Shown piece after piece: positions 22,400-35,000 of a DNA stretch of 64,000 nucleotides. The position numbers were made by a program, and so were the translations under genes. The notes under the pieces were generated by a model. It was not told the origin of the DNA, did not search any database, and was given only the letters and a program-made list of their open reading frames with translations. Source of the stretch: Rhineura floridana (lineage: Eukaryota; Chordata; Lepidosauria; Squamata; Rhineuridae); contig NC_084482.1 in the NCBI RefSeq assembly GCF_030035675.1, positions 218,883,943-218,947,942 on the forward strand, written 5' to 3'. Positions within the stretch are counted from its first letter, which is position 1. Each line of letters begins with the position of its first letter.

Positions 22400-23460
22400 T
22401 TTTGTTGTGAAGGATATCTATAATTTTGGGGACTTTTTAACTCTTTGATTCATCTCAGTTAACCTAGTCTAAGCACTGCAAAGAATCCTGGGGAAACAGC
22501 CCTTCTGTGGAGTTGTGAGCCATCTTTAACTATCAGGAGTGAAGAGGCACAAACACCCTGACACAGGAAGAAACCTAAAACTCTTGAGTTTCAATATCAT
22601 TGGAGAAAATATGTTTCTAATAAACAGTGGGGCCATCTGAACAAAGATCATGAGATCCTTTGACCTCTAAGGGATAAGGAATCAATCACCCAAAAAACAT
22701 GAATTTGCAGTAAACACATATGGTAGAGTTAGACCCTCATCTGCAACTCCAAAGTTTTCCATTGTTCTTCACTTGTCATGTTCACATTCCCCTTTCTAAC
22801 TTACATTTAGACCAATAGAGGCTGAAAGTGTATTTCAGCCTTTCCCAACCAGTGTGCCTCCAGGTGTTGTTGGACCACAACTCCCATCTTTCCTGACCAT
22901 TGGCAATGCTGGCTGAGGCTGATGGGAGTTGTGGTCCAACAACATCTGGAGGCACACTGGTTGGGAAAGGCTGGTGCATTTAAACTGAGCATTTTTGGGA
23001 CATCAGTAGCACCACTTTCAGAGCCTCAACAGCTTCCTCATTCTATACAATGCACCCTAGAAACAACATTGTTTCTGCTGCATGGAACCATGCATGGAAC
23101 CATGGGAACTAAGAAAAGGTGAGATCTTTCATGTCTAGTGAAGATTACAGTGAGGGCGGAGCTTTGGCTCATGGGTTAGATACAGAAGTTCCCTTCTGAT
23201 CTTAGAGTCTCACTACATTCTTCAGAAAATATATATCTACCCTAACACCTCTTGTGTTTCTTTCTTTTTTCTCTCATTATTTGGCTTGGTGCAGCTCTGA
23301 ACATTACTAAGCTTCAGGGTCTCTGTCTTATTCTATCCATAATGCTAGGGAAGAAATGAGTGGGTAAAGTTAGACGATACATTAATTGTGTAAATGCCAA
23401 ATTTTTCCTGTTTCTCCTTCCAACAAACCAACCTTTCAGAAGGAGTACGACCTCATCCAA
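22400..23460 (+). other. Exon-less relic resembling V2R intron 4
   Basis: Segments such as ggtgagatctttcatgtcta (23118) and ttcctgtttctcctt (23406) align in order with 33700-34010, inside intron 4 of gene B. A 138-bp MITE sits inside. No receptor exon remains; L2 begins at about 23525. Inference: remnant of a decayed receptor copy between A and B. Confidence 0.4.
22836..22973. mobile_element. 138-bp foldback hAT-type MITE
   Basis: Palindrome starting cagcctttcccaaccagtgt and ending with its complement, centred on a tttcctgaccattggcaatg loop. Flanks gtgtattt (22828-22835) and gtgcattt (22974-22981) are an 8-bp TSD with one mismatch. Reversed copy at 43422-43559. Confidence 0.85.
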
Positions 23461-23524
23461 AAAAGGGAACTGATAAATTATCTGAATTCTAGAACCACCA
23501 ACCCACAGTGCCCTGGACCTGTGC

Positions 23525-24505
23525 TTGGATTCAGTGGTGGGCTGGTTGAGGGCCAATCAACTGAGTCTGAATTCTAGCAAAACTGAGGCACTGTGGTTTG
23601 GTGGTTCCCGAGTTCAGATAATTGGTCAGTTGCCTTTTTTCTATGGGGTCATACTCCCTCTGAAAGAGCAGGCCCATAGTCTGGGGGTACACCTGGATCC
23701 ATCTTTGTCGCTAGAGGCCCAAATGACCTCCATGGCTAGGAGGGCCTTCTACCAGCTTCAGCTGATAAGATAGCTGTGGCCGTTTCTGGACTGGGATAGC
23801 CTGACCACTGTTGTCCATGCATTGGTAACCTCCAGGCTGGATTAGTGTAATACACTTTATGTGGGGCTGCCCTTGGGGCTGGTCTGGAAACTGCAGCTGG
23901 TGCAAAATGTGGCGGTGCAACTGTTCATTGGGGCAGGGTATCACCAACAAATCACCCTGCTGCTGAAAGAATTGCATTGGCTACCTATTAGATACCAGGC
24001 CAAGTTTAAGGTTCTGATTTTGGTGCACAAAGCCTTGTACAGCTTGGGACCAGGATACCTGAAAGACTGTCTTATCCCTTACATACCCAGTCGATCACTG
24101 CACTCAGCAGGTGAGGGCCTCCTGCAGGTACCATCTTATCAGGAGGTCAATCCTGCACAACATAGGAAGCAGACCTTTAGTGTTGTGACACCAACACTTT
24201 AGAATTCCCCACCCCCATTTAAGAACAGGCACCATCTCTGTTGTCTTTTCAGCGCCTACTGAAGAACCTTCCTCTTTCAACAAGCCTTTTTAGTAGAGAC
24301 CTTATCTCAGTCTGCATCTGTGTTGGAATTGCTTTTTACGATGTTTTTAATGTTTTTTAAAAATATGTTTTAATGATGTTTTGTTTTAATATGTTTTTAA
24401 AGTCTTTTGTTTTTAAGGTGTTTTAGAGTGCTTTTGTTTGCTGTCCTGGTCTCCTTCTAGGAGGAAGGGCAGGATATGAAGGAATGAAGGAATGAAGGAA
24501 TGAAT
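23525..24505 (+). mobile_element. Degenerate L2 LINE, 3' half
   Basis: Decayed RT C-terminus (ggccaatcaactgagtctga ... tggggctggtctggaaactg) to the L2 terminus gaggaagggcaggatatgaa followed by GGAATGAA units. Open stretches 23525-23773 and 23861-24202 are in different frames. Same subfamily as 15740-17760. Confidence 0.8.
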
Positions 24506-24576
24506 AAATAAAAGCATAGCCAGCAAGTGAGAGTGACAGTGACATCACTTTCTTAACAAAATCATTCCCATTTGTT

Positions 24577-24680
24577 AGGCCCATCTGAACTATACATTTA
24601 AAGCAGTATTGTACCACTTTAAACAGATACGGCTTCCTCCAAAGCATTCTAGGAACTGTAGTGGCTTTATTTCCCAGTAG
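24577..24680. repeat. Half of a foldback MITE
   Basis: accactttaaacagatacgg and caaagcattctaggaactgt match one arm of the palindromic element at 49009-49265. Confidence 0.5.
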
Positions 24681-24687
24681 CGATAAG

Positions 24688-24803
24688 CAGAGCTTGGAAA
24701 AGTTACTTTTTTGAACTACAACTCCCATCAGCCCAATCCAGTGGCCATGCTGGCTGGGGCTGATGGGAGTTGTAGTTCAAAAAAGTAACTTTTCCAAGCT
24801 CTG
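24688..24803. mobile_element. 116-bp foldback MITE, copy 2
   Basis: Same palindrome as 8381-8496. No clear 8-bp direct repeat at its edges (gcgataag versus attagcct), unlike the other three copies. Confidence 0.82.
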
Positions 24804-24839
24804 ATTAGCCTTCATTTTCTCTATTCTTTCAAATACCAG

Positions 24840-25095
24840 ACTGTTCATTTTTGCACTCTGGGGCTATATATACAAAATCCCAAGAGGTTATGCTGCAGAA
24901 AGTTTTCAATTCAAGAATAAAAAGAGCTCAGAGAGGCATCAGTGGGCATTCTTTGATTCCAAAGCTGCAGCCAAAAAATCTTCAGGCATGGCTGTACAGA
25001 ACTGAGATGCATCTGGACAATGAAGGACTTTTGGAAGTTGTGAGGACAGAAAGATCCACACAAGGAGCTAAGAACATTGCAGGATGGAATTAAAA
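24840..25095 (+). mobile_element. Possible Ty1/copia-type gag fragment (fossil)
   Basis: An open stretch of 80 codons contains LQPKNLQAWLYRTEMHL and EGLLEVV. This resembles the conserved start of copia-type Gag (pattern L-x-NY-x-W-x-M-x-L). No pol, no terminal repeats recognised nearby. Broken element, family tentative. Confidence 0.35.
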
Positions 25096-25249
25096 GGACC
25101 ATAAGGCAAAACCTCTCTTAATTCAATGTTTGGCTTGACATAATATTTGAAAAAATGAAGATACTGCAAAGGAGATGTTGTTAGCCTTGAAAAATATATG
25201 TGGGGAAAACAACCAACATAAACCAACTTTATGTTTCCTTAAACTCTTC

Positions 25250-25807
25250 TTGGGCAACCAGTGTTTTTTTTTGGGGGGGGGGAGTTTTTTTCTTCACTAA
25301 AGATCAGTCAAGCATTGGTGCTCACTCTCTCACTCTCTCCACCCACAATTGGCCTAGGGAAGAGTGTAGAGTTTTCAGAAACATTGGTGAGTTTTCACAA
25401 ACATGTTTCTCTCCAGTCAGGCCCCTGTGCACAGAGAATTCAGTATGTGACAGCAATAATTCTTCCCTTATAATTATGGAAATTATGGTGATTTCACTCT
25501 CTAATTCTGCCAAAGCTCAAGGGACTTCTGGAAGATCATGTTTGAGACCAATAACAGAAATGTTAGAATCCAGAGCAACAGGAGGCAATTTCTTGCAACA
25601 TACCTGAAAGAGATGATGCATACATATTGTCTGTGGCACTGAGAGCCTGGGCTGGGGTTTGAAGCAGGCAGGGATACTGCCAGTGTGAGGTCTGCTATCA
25701 TCCTCTTTGAAAGAGATGATGCATACATCCCTGGTTGGACTCCATCTGTGTTAGCAAAGTCAGCGATCGCAGCCTTGGTCTTGCAAGAGGGCTTTGGAGC
25801 AAGGGAC
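25250..25807 (+). promoter_or_regulatory. Conserved 5' flank of gene B (candidate promoter region)
   Basis: Aligns in blocks with 44100-44955 upstream of gene C: cttataattatggaaatta, agatgatgcatacatattg, and gcagccttggtctt versus gcagctttggtct. It could hold the promoter and 5' UTR shared by the paralogs. No TATA box is certain. Confidence 0.4.
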
Positions 25808-26043
25808 ATGGGTGATTGCAGCAGGCATGCCCATCGAAATGCTGCTGCAGCTGTTCTGCTGCTGTCCTGTGTAGCCTGTGGGGTGCTGACAGAAAAATGC
25901 CCCTTGAATTTAGCGAGAGATCAGTATGATCCTTGGAATTATTACAGAGCAGGAGATCACCTCATTGGTGCGGTCATCCCTGCACTAAATGCTGCTCTCA
26001 TGCCTGGCTCTTTCTCCCAGCCTCCTTTTATCCACATTAGTTC
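25808..26043 (+). CDS. V2R gene B exon 1 (signal peptide, start uncertain)
   Basis: The mature part [20 protein letters not shown] to FIHIS matches exon 1 of gene C, and the donor gtaagt begins at 26044. The frame is open upstream to 25685. ATG 25808 is the nearest in-frame start; the ancestral ATG at 25827 reads into a stop after 15 codons. The leader has a hydrophobic core [14 protein letters not shown]. Confidence 0.72.
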
Positions 26044-29000
26044 GTAAGTATGTGGTGGTGGTGGTGAGTTCAACGCTCCTGGTCCCGAAGCTAATGTCTT
26101 AAGCCAATTTAAAAGGGACAATGGGCTTTTCCTTGCCTTTATCTTTGGAGAATCCCAGTTCCTTCATATATATCTGTTTTGCTATAGGGGCATGATTCAG
26201 GAGTAAGAGCAATATGAATGAACACTCAGGCACCATCTTGTTCAAATCAAGCTATTTTCCCCAGGTGGTGAGGTTCATTTTGAACAGAAAACTGTATAAT
26301 AGCAGGTTAAAGAGCAGCGAGGGTGGTCCCCCTCCTGAGCATATTTTTAACCCAAAATTTCAAACACTTTGGCTTTTAAAGTGGTCAGACAGGCAAAGTG
26401 GTGTCTTTCTTGTTACCATACTGGTTGCAACTTGTTTAGTAGAGAAAGTGGGAGGTATCGTTCCATGTAACCTGGTACAGTCTACTCTGACTGGCAGCAG
26501 CTCTTTGGGCTTTCCCATGGCAGAGTTCTTTCACATCACCTTCTGCCTGACCCTTTTAACAAAGTCTGGGACCTTTTACATGGAAAGCATGTCCTCTACC
26601 ACCAAGTTAGTATCGCAAAATCCACTGAGAAATGCAACATTTATTATGCATGGAATAGCACAATGAAATAAAAAGAATGCAAGATGCATAATGCATTATC
26701 TCTTTAACGAAAATAATGAGCATTTTCTTCCATCTTCATTATTTTTTTCATTCAAAGACAAATAAAAATTACCCCTTTTTTAAACAAGCCTATTCCCAAA
26801 CAAAACATTTTCTCTTGCACAATTATAAGAAGTTATACATCGCTGCTGTATCCCCAATCCCAAATCCACCCCCCCAATTCAAAGAAACTGACATTTTTAA
26901 ATCAACTTCATCTGCCTGTCCTTCAAGATAATTGAATTTGTTTACAGGATTCTTCGGTGAGTCATATCCTGTAATTCCTTTTATATGGCTCCTAATGAAA
27001 CTCCAAATGTTTTGATTTTTGGGGGGCATTTCCAATAAAATATGCAAATAGTCTGCATGTGGCTCTAAATTCAACACACTTCTGTGTGTTTCACATTTCA
27101 GCACAGGTCATTCACATATCCGCCCCACCCTCCTCTTTAAAAACTGGAAACAGCAGCAAAGTCCTTTCATCAATTTTCCTACTGTTACATGAATGTTTTA
27201 AAAATTACTATTTGCATTTGCTGCTGTTCTTTGAAGGTTGCACACTGCAGGTTGCAGACTGGGGCTATTAGCATCCTTCTGGCCTTTGCAACAAGGCTGC
27301 CCTCAACATTTGAGTGGGGATTGGCTGCAGGACGTCTGGCTCAGACCAAGCTTGAGTATTGTTCTAACAATAAACTAGAGAGGTTTTTAATTGAAGACCT
27401 CCAATTTGCAGAAGGATGGTGACATGTTTTATTAAATGGAGGATGACGACGTGATATGTATTTTTTTCTTGCAGAAGAGCAGACATAATTTTACACCAAA
27501 ACCTGGCATTCCTCTTTGCCATTCACAAGATCAACGAAGATCCCAGGATCTTAGCCAACATCACCCTGGGATACAACCTCTATGAGAATTACTATAATGC
27601 AAGAATCACATATAATGCCATGGTAGACCTGTTGTCTACCGGGCAGGCAAATATTCCAAACTACAGGTGTGGGAGACAGAATGACCTCCTGGCTCTTCTA
27701 GAAGGCACCGACTCTGAAATCTGTGTCCATATTTCAAACATGCTGAGCATCTACAAAATCCCACAGGTGAGAACTGGGGATGCAGTATAATTAGGCTTAG
27801 CTTTAAAAGGCCGTCAGTTGTCTGGAGGAGATAAGTCACTGTCAGTCTCAAGCTTTACATCAGAGCTTGGAAAAGTTACTTTTTTTGAACTACAACTCCC
27901 ATCAGCCCCAGCCAGCATGGCTATTGGATTGGGCTGATGGGAGTTGTAGTTCAAAAAAGTAACTTTTCCAAGCTCTGCTTTACATATAACCTTTCAGCAG
28001 CCTTCTTTTTCTTTATTTCTAAACAAAAAAAGCCCTTTATCACGTTATGAATGAGCCTGTCATCATTTGGGAGACGGTTACCACCAGGGTTTGACCATCT
28101 CAGTATGTGTGAAAGGAAAGAAAAATGGGGGTGCAGAAAAGTGCAGCTGGTTAAATCAAGTTTTTCCAAAGGTAGTTGAGAAAGGCTTATGGGTGAAAGA
28201 GACTTTTTACTGGTAATTCATAGTTGTTTACTGTACTAACTGATCATCAGGATTCTGTATGTGGTTATAAGCTTGCATTAGTACAAGACAGATACTATTT
28301 GTATCTCTCTATTTCTTGTGTAGACAAAGGCTGCAGTCCTATTCTACTCACCTGACTGGGAATGATCCCCTTTGAATTTAACAGGACTTTCTTCTCAAAA
28401 GACATCGTTAGGGTTGTGCTATAAATCTAGTTTTCAGGCACAACTTCATTGTTCATAAATGGAATCCTATGGTAAGGAGATGGGGCATGTATTCCAAGGA
28501 ATTCAAACAAAACAAAGCTAAAACACTAATTTCTTCCCTTCCCTTCTCAGATTAGTTATGGTTTTGTCTCCCACAACCTCAAAACTCAGTTCCCTTTTTT
28601 CTACCAGATGGTCCCAAAAGATGAATACCTGTACACAGGGATTGTCAGGTTGCTCCTGCATTTCAAATGGACCTGGATTGGTCTCTTTGCTCCAAACAAT
28701 GACAATGGAGAAAGGTTCATGAGTTCTTTGTCACCTATACTCACCTCAAATGGCATTTGTGTGGCCATCTCACAAAGAATCCCAGAACTGATTGTGTCTA
28801 GAGTGCTAGTTTCCTCTGATTCACTTCTCACATGGACACAAGTCAACGTATTTGTTTACTATTCAGAGACTCGCTCTTTCTATGGTGGGATATTCCTTAT
28901 AAATCAGATACTTACATGGCTGATAAAGCCCACTGAGGGGAAAGTCTGGATTACAACAGCTTTGTGGGACATCACCTCAACATTGTCTGACAGAAGATTA

Positions 29001-32000
29001 CATTTCCAGCACAGCCATTCATTCTTTTCCTTCTTAATCCAGACAAAGGATTCTCTAAAACGTGACAACTTTGATGTGAGTCACATTGTTCCTTACTGGA
29101 GGAAAGCATTTCATTGTTTCTATTCAAAGCACTTGTTGTCCGTGAAACAACAGTACAGATGTGAACAGAGAGGGGATTTGCCCCTGGATATGATTGCACA
29201 AAGTTTGTCCCAAGACAACTACTTCATATACAGCAGTGTCCAAGCTGTAGCACATGCCTTAAATGCTGCTTATTCCTCCAGATCCAGGAGGATGTCTATG
29301 ATGGGTGGAGGAGACAGGCTGGGACTTCAGAGGCTGCAGCCATGGCAGGTATTCCCTTTGCCAGCCCAGAGAGTACCCCTGACAGAAGCAAAAGTGTTTG
29401 ATTATTTCAAAAGGGCTCTGTGGAGATCCCACCTCTGCCACAACAGTGTAGAGAACCCCTCAAATACTTCACAAATTATTTATTTAAGGGTTTTCAAGGG
29501 TTGTCTCACCCATTCAGTTTTGAAAAAGCTGTCACCTTTTACTTCTCTTCCTAACCCAGGGATTGAGAACCTTTTCTGACTGGCAGGCAAAATCTTAATC
29601 TCCCTGACCCCTGAAGAGCCACATTTGTGACATCATAGTTACTTCAGGTGATGCAGCGTTTTGAAGCCCTGGTTTTCAGACAATCAAACAGCTGCATGGG
29701 GCTGTTTGAAAGCCCTTTGTAAACATCCTCCCACTGCTGCTTAAGCCTCTGAAAATTGTATTTTGAGTTGGCAAAATCAGAGGTTTAAAGAGCAGCACAG
29801 GGCTGTTTGGGAAAGGGATTTCAAACAGTCCCATGCTGCCCTTTGACCCTATGTCTTTCAGACATTCAAACAGCAGCGCTGGGAGGGAGAAGGGGGTTCC
29901 ATTAAATGGAAACAGCTTCCCCTTCCTTGAGCAAGGCGCTCTCCTACCGGCCATCAGCTTATGGGTGGTGGGATCACTACTTGCTCCAGTGAAAGAACAA
30001 ATGGGAGGTCATTTTCATTGTTCCTTTGAAGCTCCAGTTGATCCACTCCAGCGGCTTCAGGGAATAAAAACGCCTGGGGAAAGCCTTGAGACATAACCCC
30101 ACTAAGACAAAGCAGGAGTATTTGATTTGGTGACTAGCAGCCTCATTCCCAGAGTTGCTTAGGAATTCAGAAGATCAGTGCAGTTTTGGAAGGTTCAGCC
30201 TGCCGTATTGATAAAAAAAAATTGCACCCAACTGCATCCCAAACATAGACAAAATGTTACTCCTTGAGCTCAGGAACTGCCATGCAAGATTAGATTACAA
30301 TGTCTTATGAGGTGTCCAAATGCAAAGCAAGCAAGCAGGTTTCTGAAATATATAGCAGAGTAGCAGTCTTGTACCCAGGTTTGCTCAGGAATTCTAAGAA
30401 CCACAAAATCAGTGCAGCTCAGAATGATTCCATACACCATCTTGATTCAAAGTGGCATCCAATCGTATCCAAACCAGGGACGGGATCTGAAGTTGCCGTG
30501 GATTCGCCTGTCTCACTACCACACTGCCACTGCAGAGAAGGAGAAGGCAGGAAGGGAAGGGCCCCCAGGAAAAACAACAGAGCAGAGCCCTTGGTAACAG
30601 CCTCCCCAAGCAAGACCAGACTGTGGAGGAGGAGGAGGAGGAGGTGCCACACCATGGGGCAAGAGACAAGCTGCAGACTGGGATGGGCATCAAATCCACT
30701 TACTTACAAATGTGGGGGCGGGGTCAGAACTAAGTGGATATTCTCCCACCCCAGCCTGCGGCATATCTCTTCCTCTGTGGTGTGGCACTTCCTGTTCCTG
30801 TTCCTCTTTCTCCTCAGTCTGGCCCTGCTGGAGAAGCCATTGCCAAGGCATCCGCTCTACTCTACTTTTCAGTTGGAAAATCCCAAATTTTCTCTGCAAT
30901 AAAATCCTATTGTTTGTGCTAGAAACTTTTTCTATAACGCCCCAAAAAGCAGGTCACTAGCAGCATGTCCATGATCTTGGGAACGTGCCACAAAAGGTGC
31001 ACCTACTCTGATGTCCCGGATGTTACTTAGATGTTCACCGATACATTTTTTGAGTGGTCTTTTTGTTTTTCGTATATGCCTTTTTTATTTTATTTTTTGC
31101 ATGGACATTCTATAGCATAGATTACATTAGGGCTGTTACAGGTGGAAAAATGACGAACGGTACCCACTGTTGTCACCAGGAGTAATGAAGGACAGGCACT
31201 TGTGAACATCTTTGCAATGTACACAGTCACCACAGAGGTGATGCCCTATGGATGCAGAAGCATCCTTCAGGACTGACTGCTGAGAGCCTAGAGAAAGGCT
31301 ACTGTGTTTGGATTAAGGGACATTTTATCCCAAATGGGCAGTGCTTCAGTAACCTTTGTTCTGTCTGTGCCATTCTAGTTCCACATTTTTCTGAGGAACT
31401 TTGGGACTTACAATTCTTCCATGGATGGAGTGTATTTGGACGGGAAGGGGGAACTGGCAGCCAGCTTCGATATTTTGAACTGGGTGGTGTGGCCCAACGC
31501 TTCAGTTGCTTCAGTGAAGATTGGGAGTCTTGACGAAAGGTTCAGTATTGATGAGGATGCCATTGTGTGGCTCAGGGGGCTTAACCAGGTGAGGAAAGCC
31601 ATGGGCTACAGATTTCAGATCGCAATCAAAAATACTCTGTTCAGGAAGGCTTCTTTGCCCATTACAGGTCCTTCAAGAGCCTTCAAAATCCAAATTGTCT
31701 CTTATTTTCAGGAACACCTGGTGAGCCTCTCACCCCACAGCACCAAAGATCAGTTCTCGTCCTTAGGAACATTATAGATGCTTGCTGGCATCAGTGTGCT
31801 TATTGCCATCCTCTACCAATGCTATACTAAAGTGACTCTGTTTGCCTGGTCTGTATGGCCCTCCCTTAAGGGATTTCCCTCAGTCTTAGGTTTTTCTTTG
31901 ACACTTTCTGACCTCTGTCTGTTTAGTAAAGCGGTTCAGTTTTCACCTCTTCCTCCTCCAACTGGTCCCACAGTTCCCCCCCTGCAATCACAGTTATTCA

Positions 32001-35000
32001 CTCAGCATGCTGCCACCTTCAGTCCCCTCTCCCTTCTCTCACCCAGCCATTCTTCTTCAGCCAAGCCTACCACCTCCTTCTCTTCCACTCTCACTCTCCC
32101 ATTCGTGGTCACTTTCCTTCTAACCCAAGTACTCTCTTCTACCCACGCATCTTGCTTCCTTCAGCCTCTCCTTCTCTAACATATCCGCCTTTTCATTCTT
32201 CATCTTCCTCTCATTCTATCCAGCGGCGTCACTAGCAGGAGTGCGAGGGGGTGCAGACCTCCGGCACGCGCCCTCCCAGGGGCATGGACAGGGGCGGCTG
32301 GTCTCGCACGCACGTGCTCCAGGCTGATGGTGGAAGGCCCGTCCAGGCTTCACCGCCAGCGAGCGGGCACTTGCTTTTGGCGCGCACCGGACCGGGTGCC
32401 AGGGGGCCCTTGGAGAGCCCCCAAATCTTGTGCTGAGCATGCACGTGCACGTGAGGCCAGCCACCCCCATCCATGCCCCTGGGAGGGCACGCACAGGAGG
32501 GGCACCCAGCCGGAGAAGCATGCCTGGGAATGCTGGCACGCCTCCCTCACCCTGCCGATGCTGCTCCCGGTCTCTCCCGCCCACCTGCGTGCCTCCGAGG
32601 AGGACCCGGAGCACTTCTCGGCTCCTTTGCTGGGCAATGGCATGGGGCAGGGCGGCTCTGGGTGTCACCCCCCTCATGGTGTCACCCAGGAGCGATCCAC
32701 ACACCCCGCACCCTGGTAGTGACACCCCTGATTCTATCACACTTTTCCCTGCAAAAGCACAGGCTCCACCCCTCTCACTCTCAAAATCACATCCAGAACA
32801 GCAGCTCTGCACCCATCTCATTCTGCTGCTCATGGGTTGCTTCATCACAGCTCGCTTCTCTGCCTGTCGGCTTTTTCCATGCTCGGAAATTTGCCCACTT
32901 ATGCCACTGCCTACTGATTGATCTCCCTGTTGAACTGGCTTTGTCACTGTTCTTAACTTGTTCATTTACTTCTTGTTGTTGTGTGCCACTCAGGGACAAG
33001 CTGCAAAGTTGCCTCCTGCCTCTTCAAAATGTCTTTCAGGATACACCAAATACCAATGAAATCTAAACGATTTCATAGTAAGTCAAATAGACTTGTATAG
33101 TGTTACTCCAAAAGCTATAATTTTTAGATTTCATATTCCTTGACCCATTACAGTGGACCTTGACACGAGAACCATTGCACCCTGGGAGACCAGCCTCCCT
33201 GTATACTCAGAGTTGTTGGTTACAGGCACAAACACAAATGTCTGGTTCCACATATGTTAAATCAAAATTCCAAACTTTAGCATCTTCAGAATTAACACTT
33301 ATCAGATGTGCCATTCTCGCAGCTCTATAGCCTTTTTGAAGTACAAGAGATAGGGATATGTTCTCCCAAGTACAGGATCTTTGCATTAAGTACTTCACCA
33401 TAAGAACCAGATTTGTACAGTTATGACAGGATGTTTACACTGAGCACCCTGTGAACAGGAAGATTAACTTAATGTATGCATCTAACACTTGGTGCAACCA
33501 GGACCCCAGCCCTTGCACTTGAAAGCACATTCCAGGATGTTCTTTGTTCTCCACTAGTTATGTAGGCTCTGCCCCTGACTTCCCCTCCCAAGTTACATGA
33601 GGGGGGAAAGGTGCTTAGGAGCAGGATTCTAGGGAGTCACCATTCACCTTTGGGCCTCCATAAACTCATCCATGCTACACATCACAGCACAGTACAGGAC
33701 AACCAGACCAAGGAAGGATGAGATCTCTCATGTCTAGCTCTTGGTTACATTGTGAGTGGAGCTTTACTCCTGAGCTTGATATAAAGCCTCATTCCTGAGT
33801 TTGCATCTCAACATTTCTACAGGAAATGTATTATTCTGATATTTTTATTTCTCTGCTTTTTATTCTCTTAGATATAAGTCTCTGCAATCTTGGACATGAG
33901 TAGCACTTTTAGTTTCTAGAGATCTATCAACTGAATGAATGCATTTTAGCTAGATGTTTCACTTTTACCGTAAATGAATGCAACATTTTTCCTATTTCTC
34001 CTTTGAATAAAATGTACCTTTGTTTTATCTTTTCTGTACTTTCTTGTTGGGTAGTGGTGGATCACACACATATAAGGGCAATGTGCAGTTTTAACACCAG
34101 TAAAAGGTCCCATTAGCTCTAAACAGAATGAAATTCAACAGGGATAAATGCAAAGTTCTACACTTAGGAAAAAGAAACCAAATGCACAGTTATAAGATGG
34201 GGGATACTTGGCTTAGCAGTACGACATGTGAGAAGGATCTTGGAATTGTTGTTGATCACAAGCTGAATATGAGCCAACAGTGTGATGTGGCTGCAAAAAA
34301 GGCAAAAGCTATATTAGGCTGCATTAATAGAAGTATAGTTTCCAAATTGCGTGAAGTACTAGTTCCCCTCTATTCAGCACTGATTAGGCCTCATCTTGAA
34401 TACTGCGTCCAGTTCTGGTCTCCACACTTCAAGAAGGATGCAGACAGACTGGAATGGGTTCAGAGGAGGGCAACAAAGATGATCAGGGGACTGGAAACAA
34501 AGCCCTATGAGGAGAGACTGAAAGAACTGGACATGTTTAGCCTGGAGAAGAGAAGACTGAGGGGAGATATGATAGCACTCTTCAAGTACATGAAAGGTTG
34601 TCACATAGAGGAGGGCCGGGATCTCTTCTCGATCATCCCAGAATGCAGGACACGGAATAATGGGCTCAAGTTGCAGGAAGCCAAATTTCGACTGGACATC
34701 AGGAAAAATTTCCTAACTGTTAGTGCCATACGACAATGGAACCAATGACCTAGAGAGGTAGTGGGCTCTTCAGCACTGGAGGCATTCAAGAGGCAGCTGG
34801 ACAGCCATCTGTTGGGAATGCTTTGATTTGGATCCCTGCATTGAGCAGGGGGTTGGACTAGATGGCCTTATAGGCCCCTTCCAACTCTACTATTCTATGA
34901 TTCTAAATAAGTGTTGAGTCACTTGTAGTATGCATACATCTGACGGACTCACTCATATACTTGCTTTTTACAGTAGTCAGACATGCTTTATTGTTTATTC

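Noticed and set aside
22836-22973. Hairpin as a microRNA precursor
   Set aside because: The near-perfect 138-bp palindrome has a target duplication and a second genomic copy, so a MITE explains it better.
32216-33066. Overlapping frames of up to 249 codons on both strands
   Set aside because: They come from the GC-rich hAT-type element (few stop codons); no domain or splice support.
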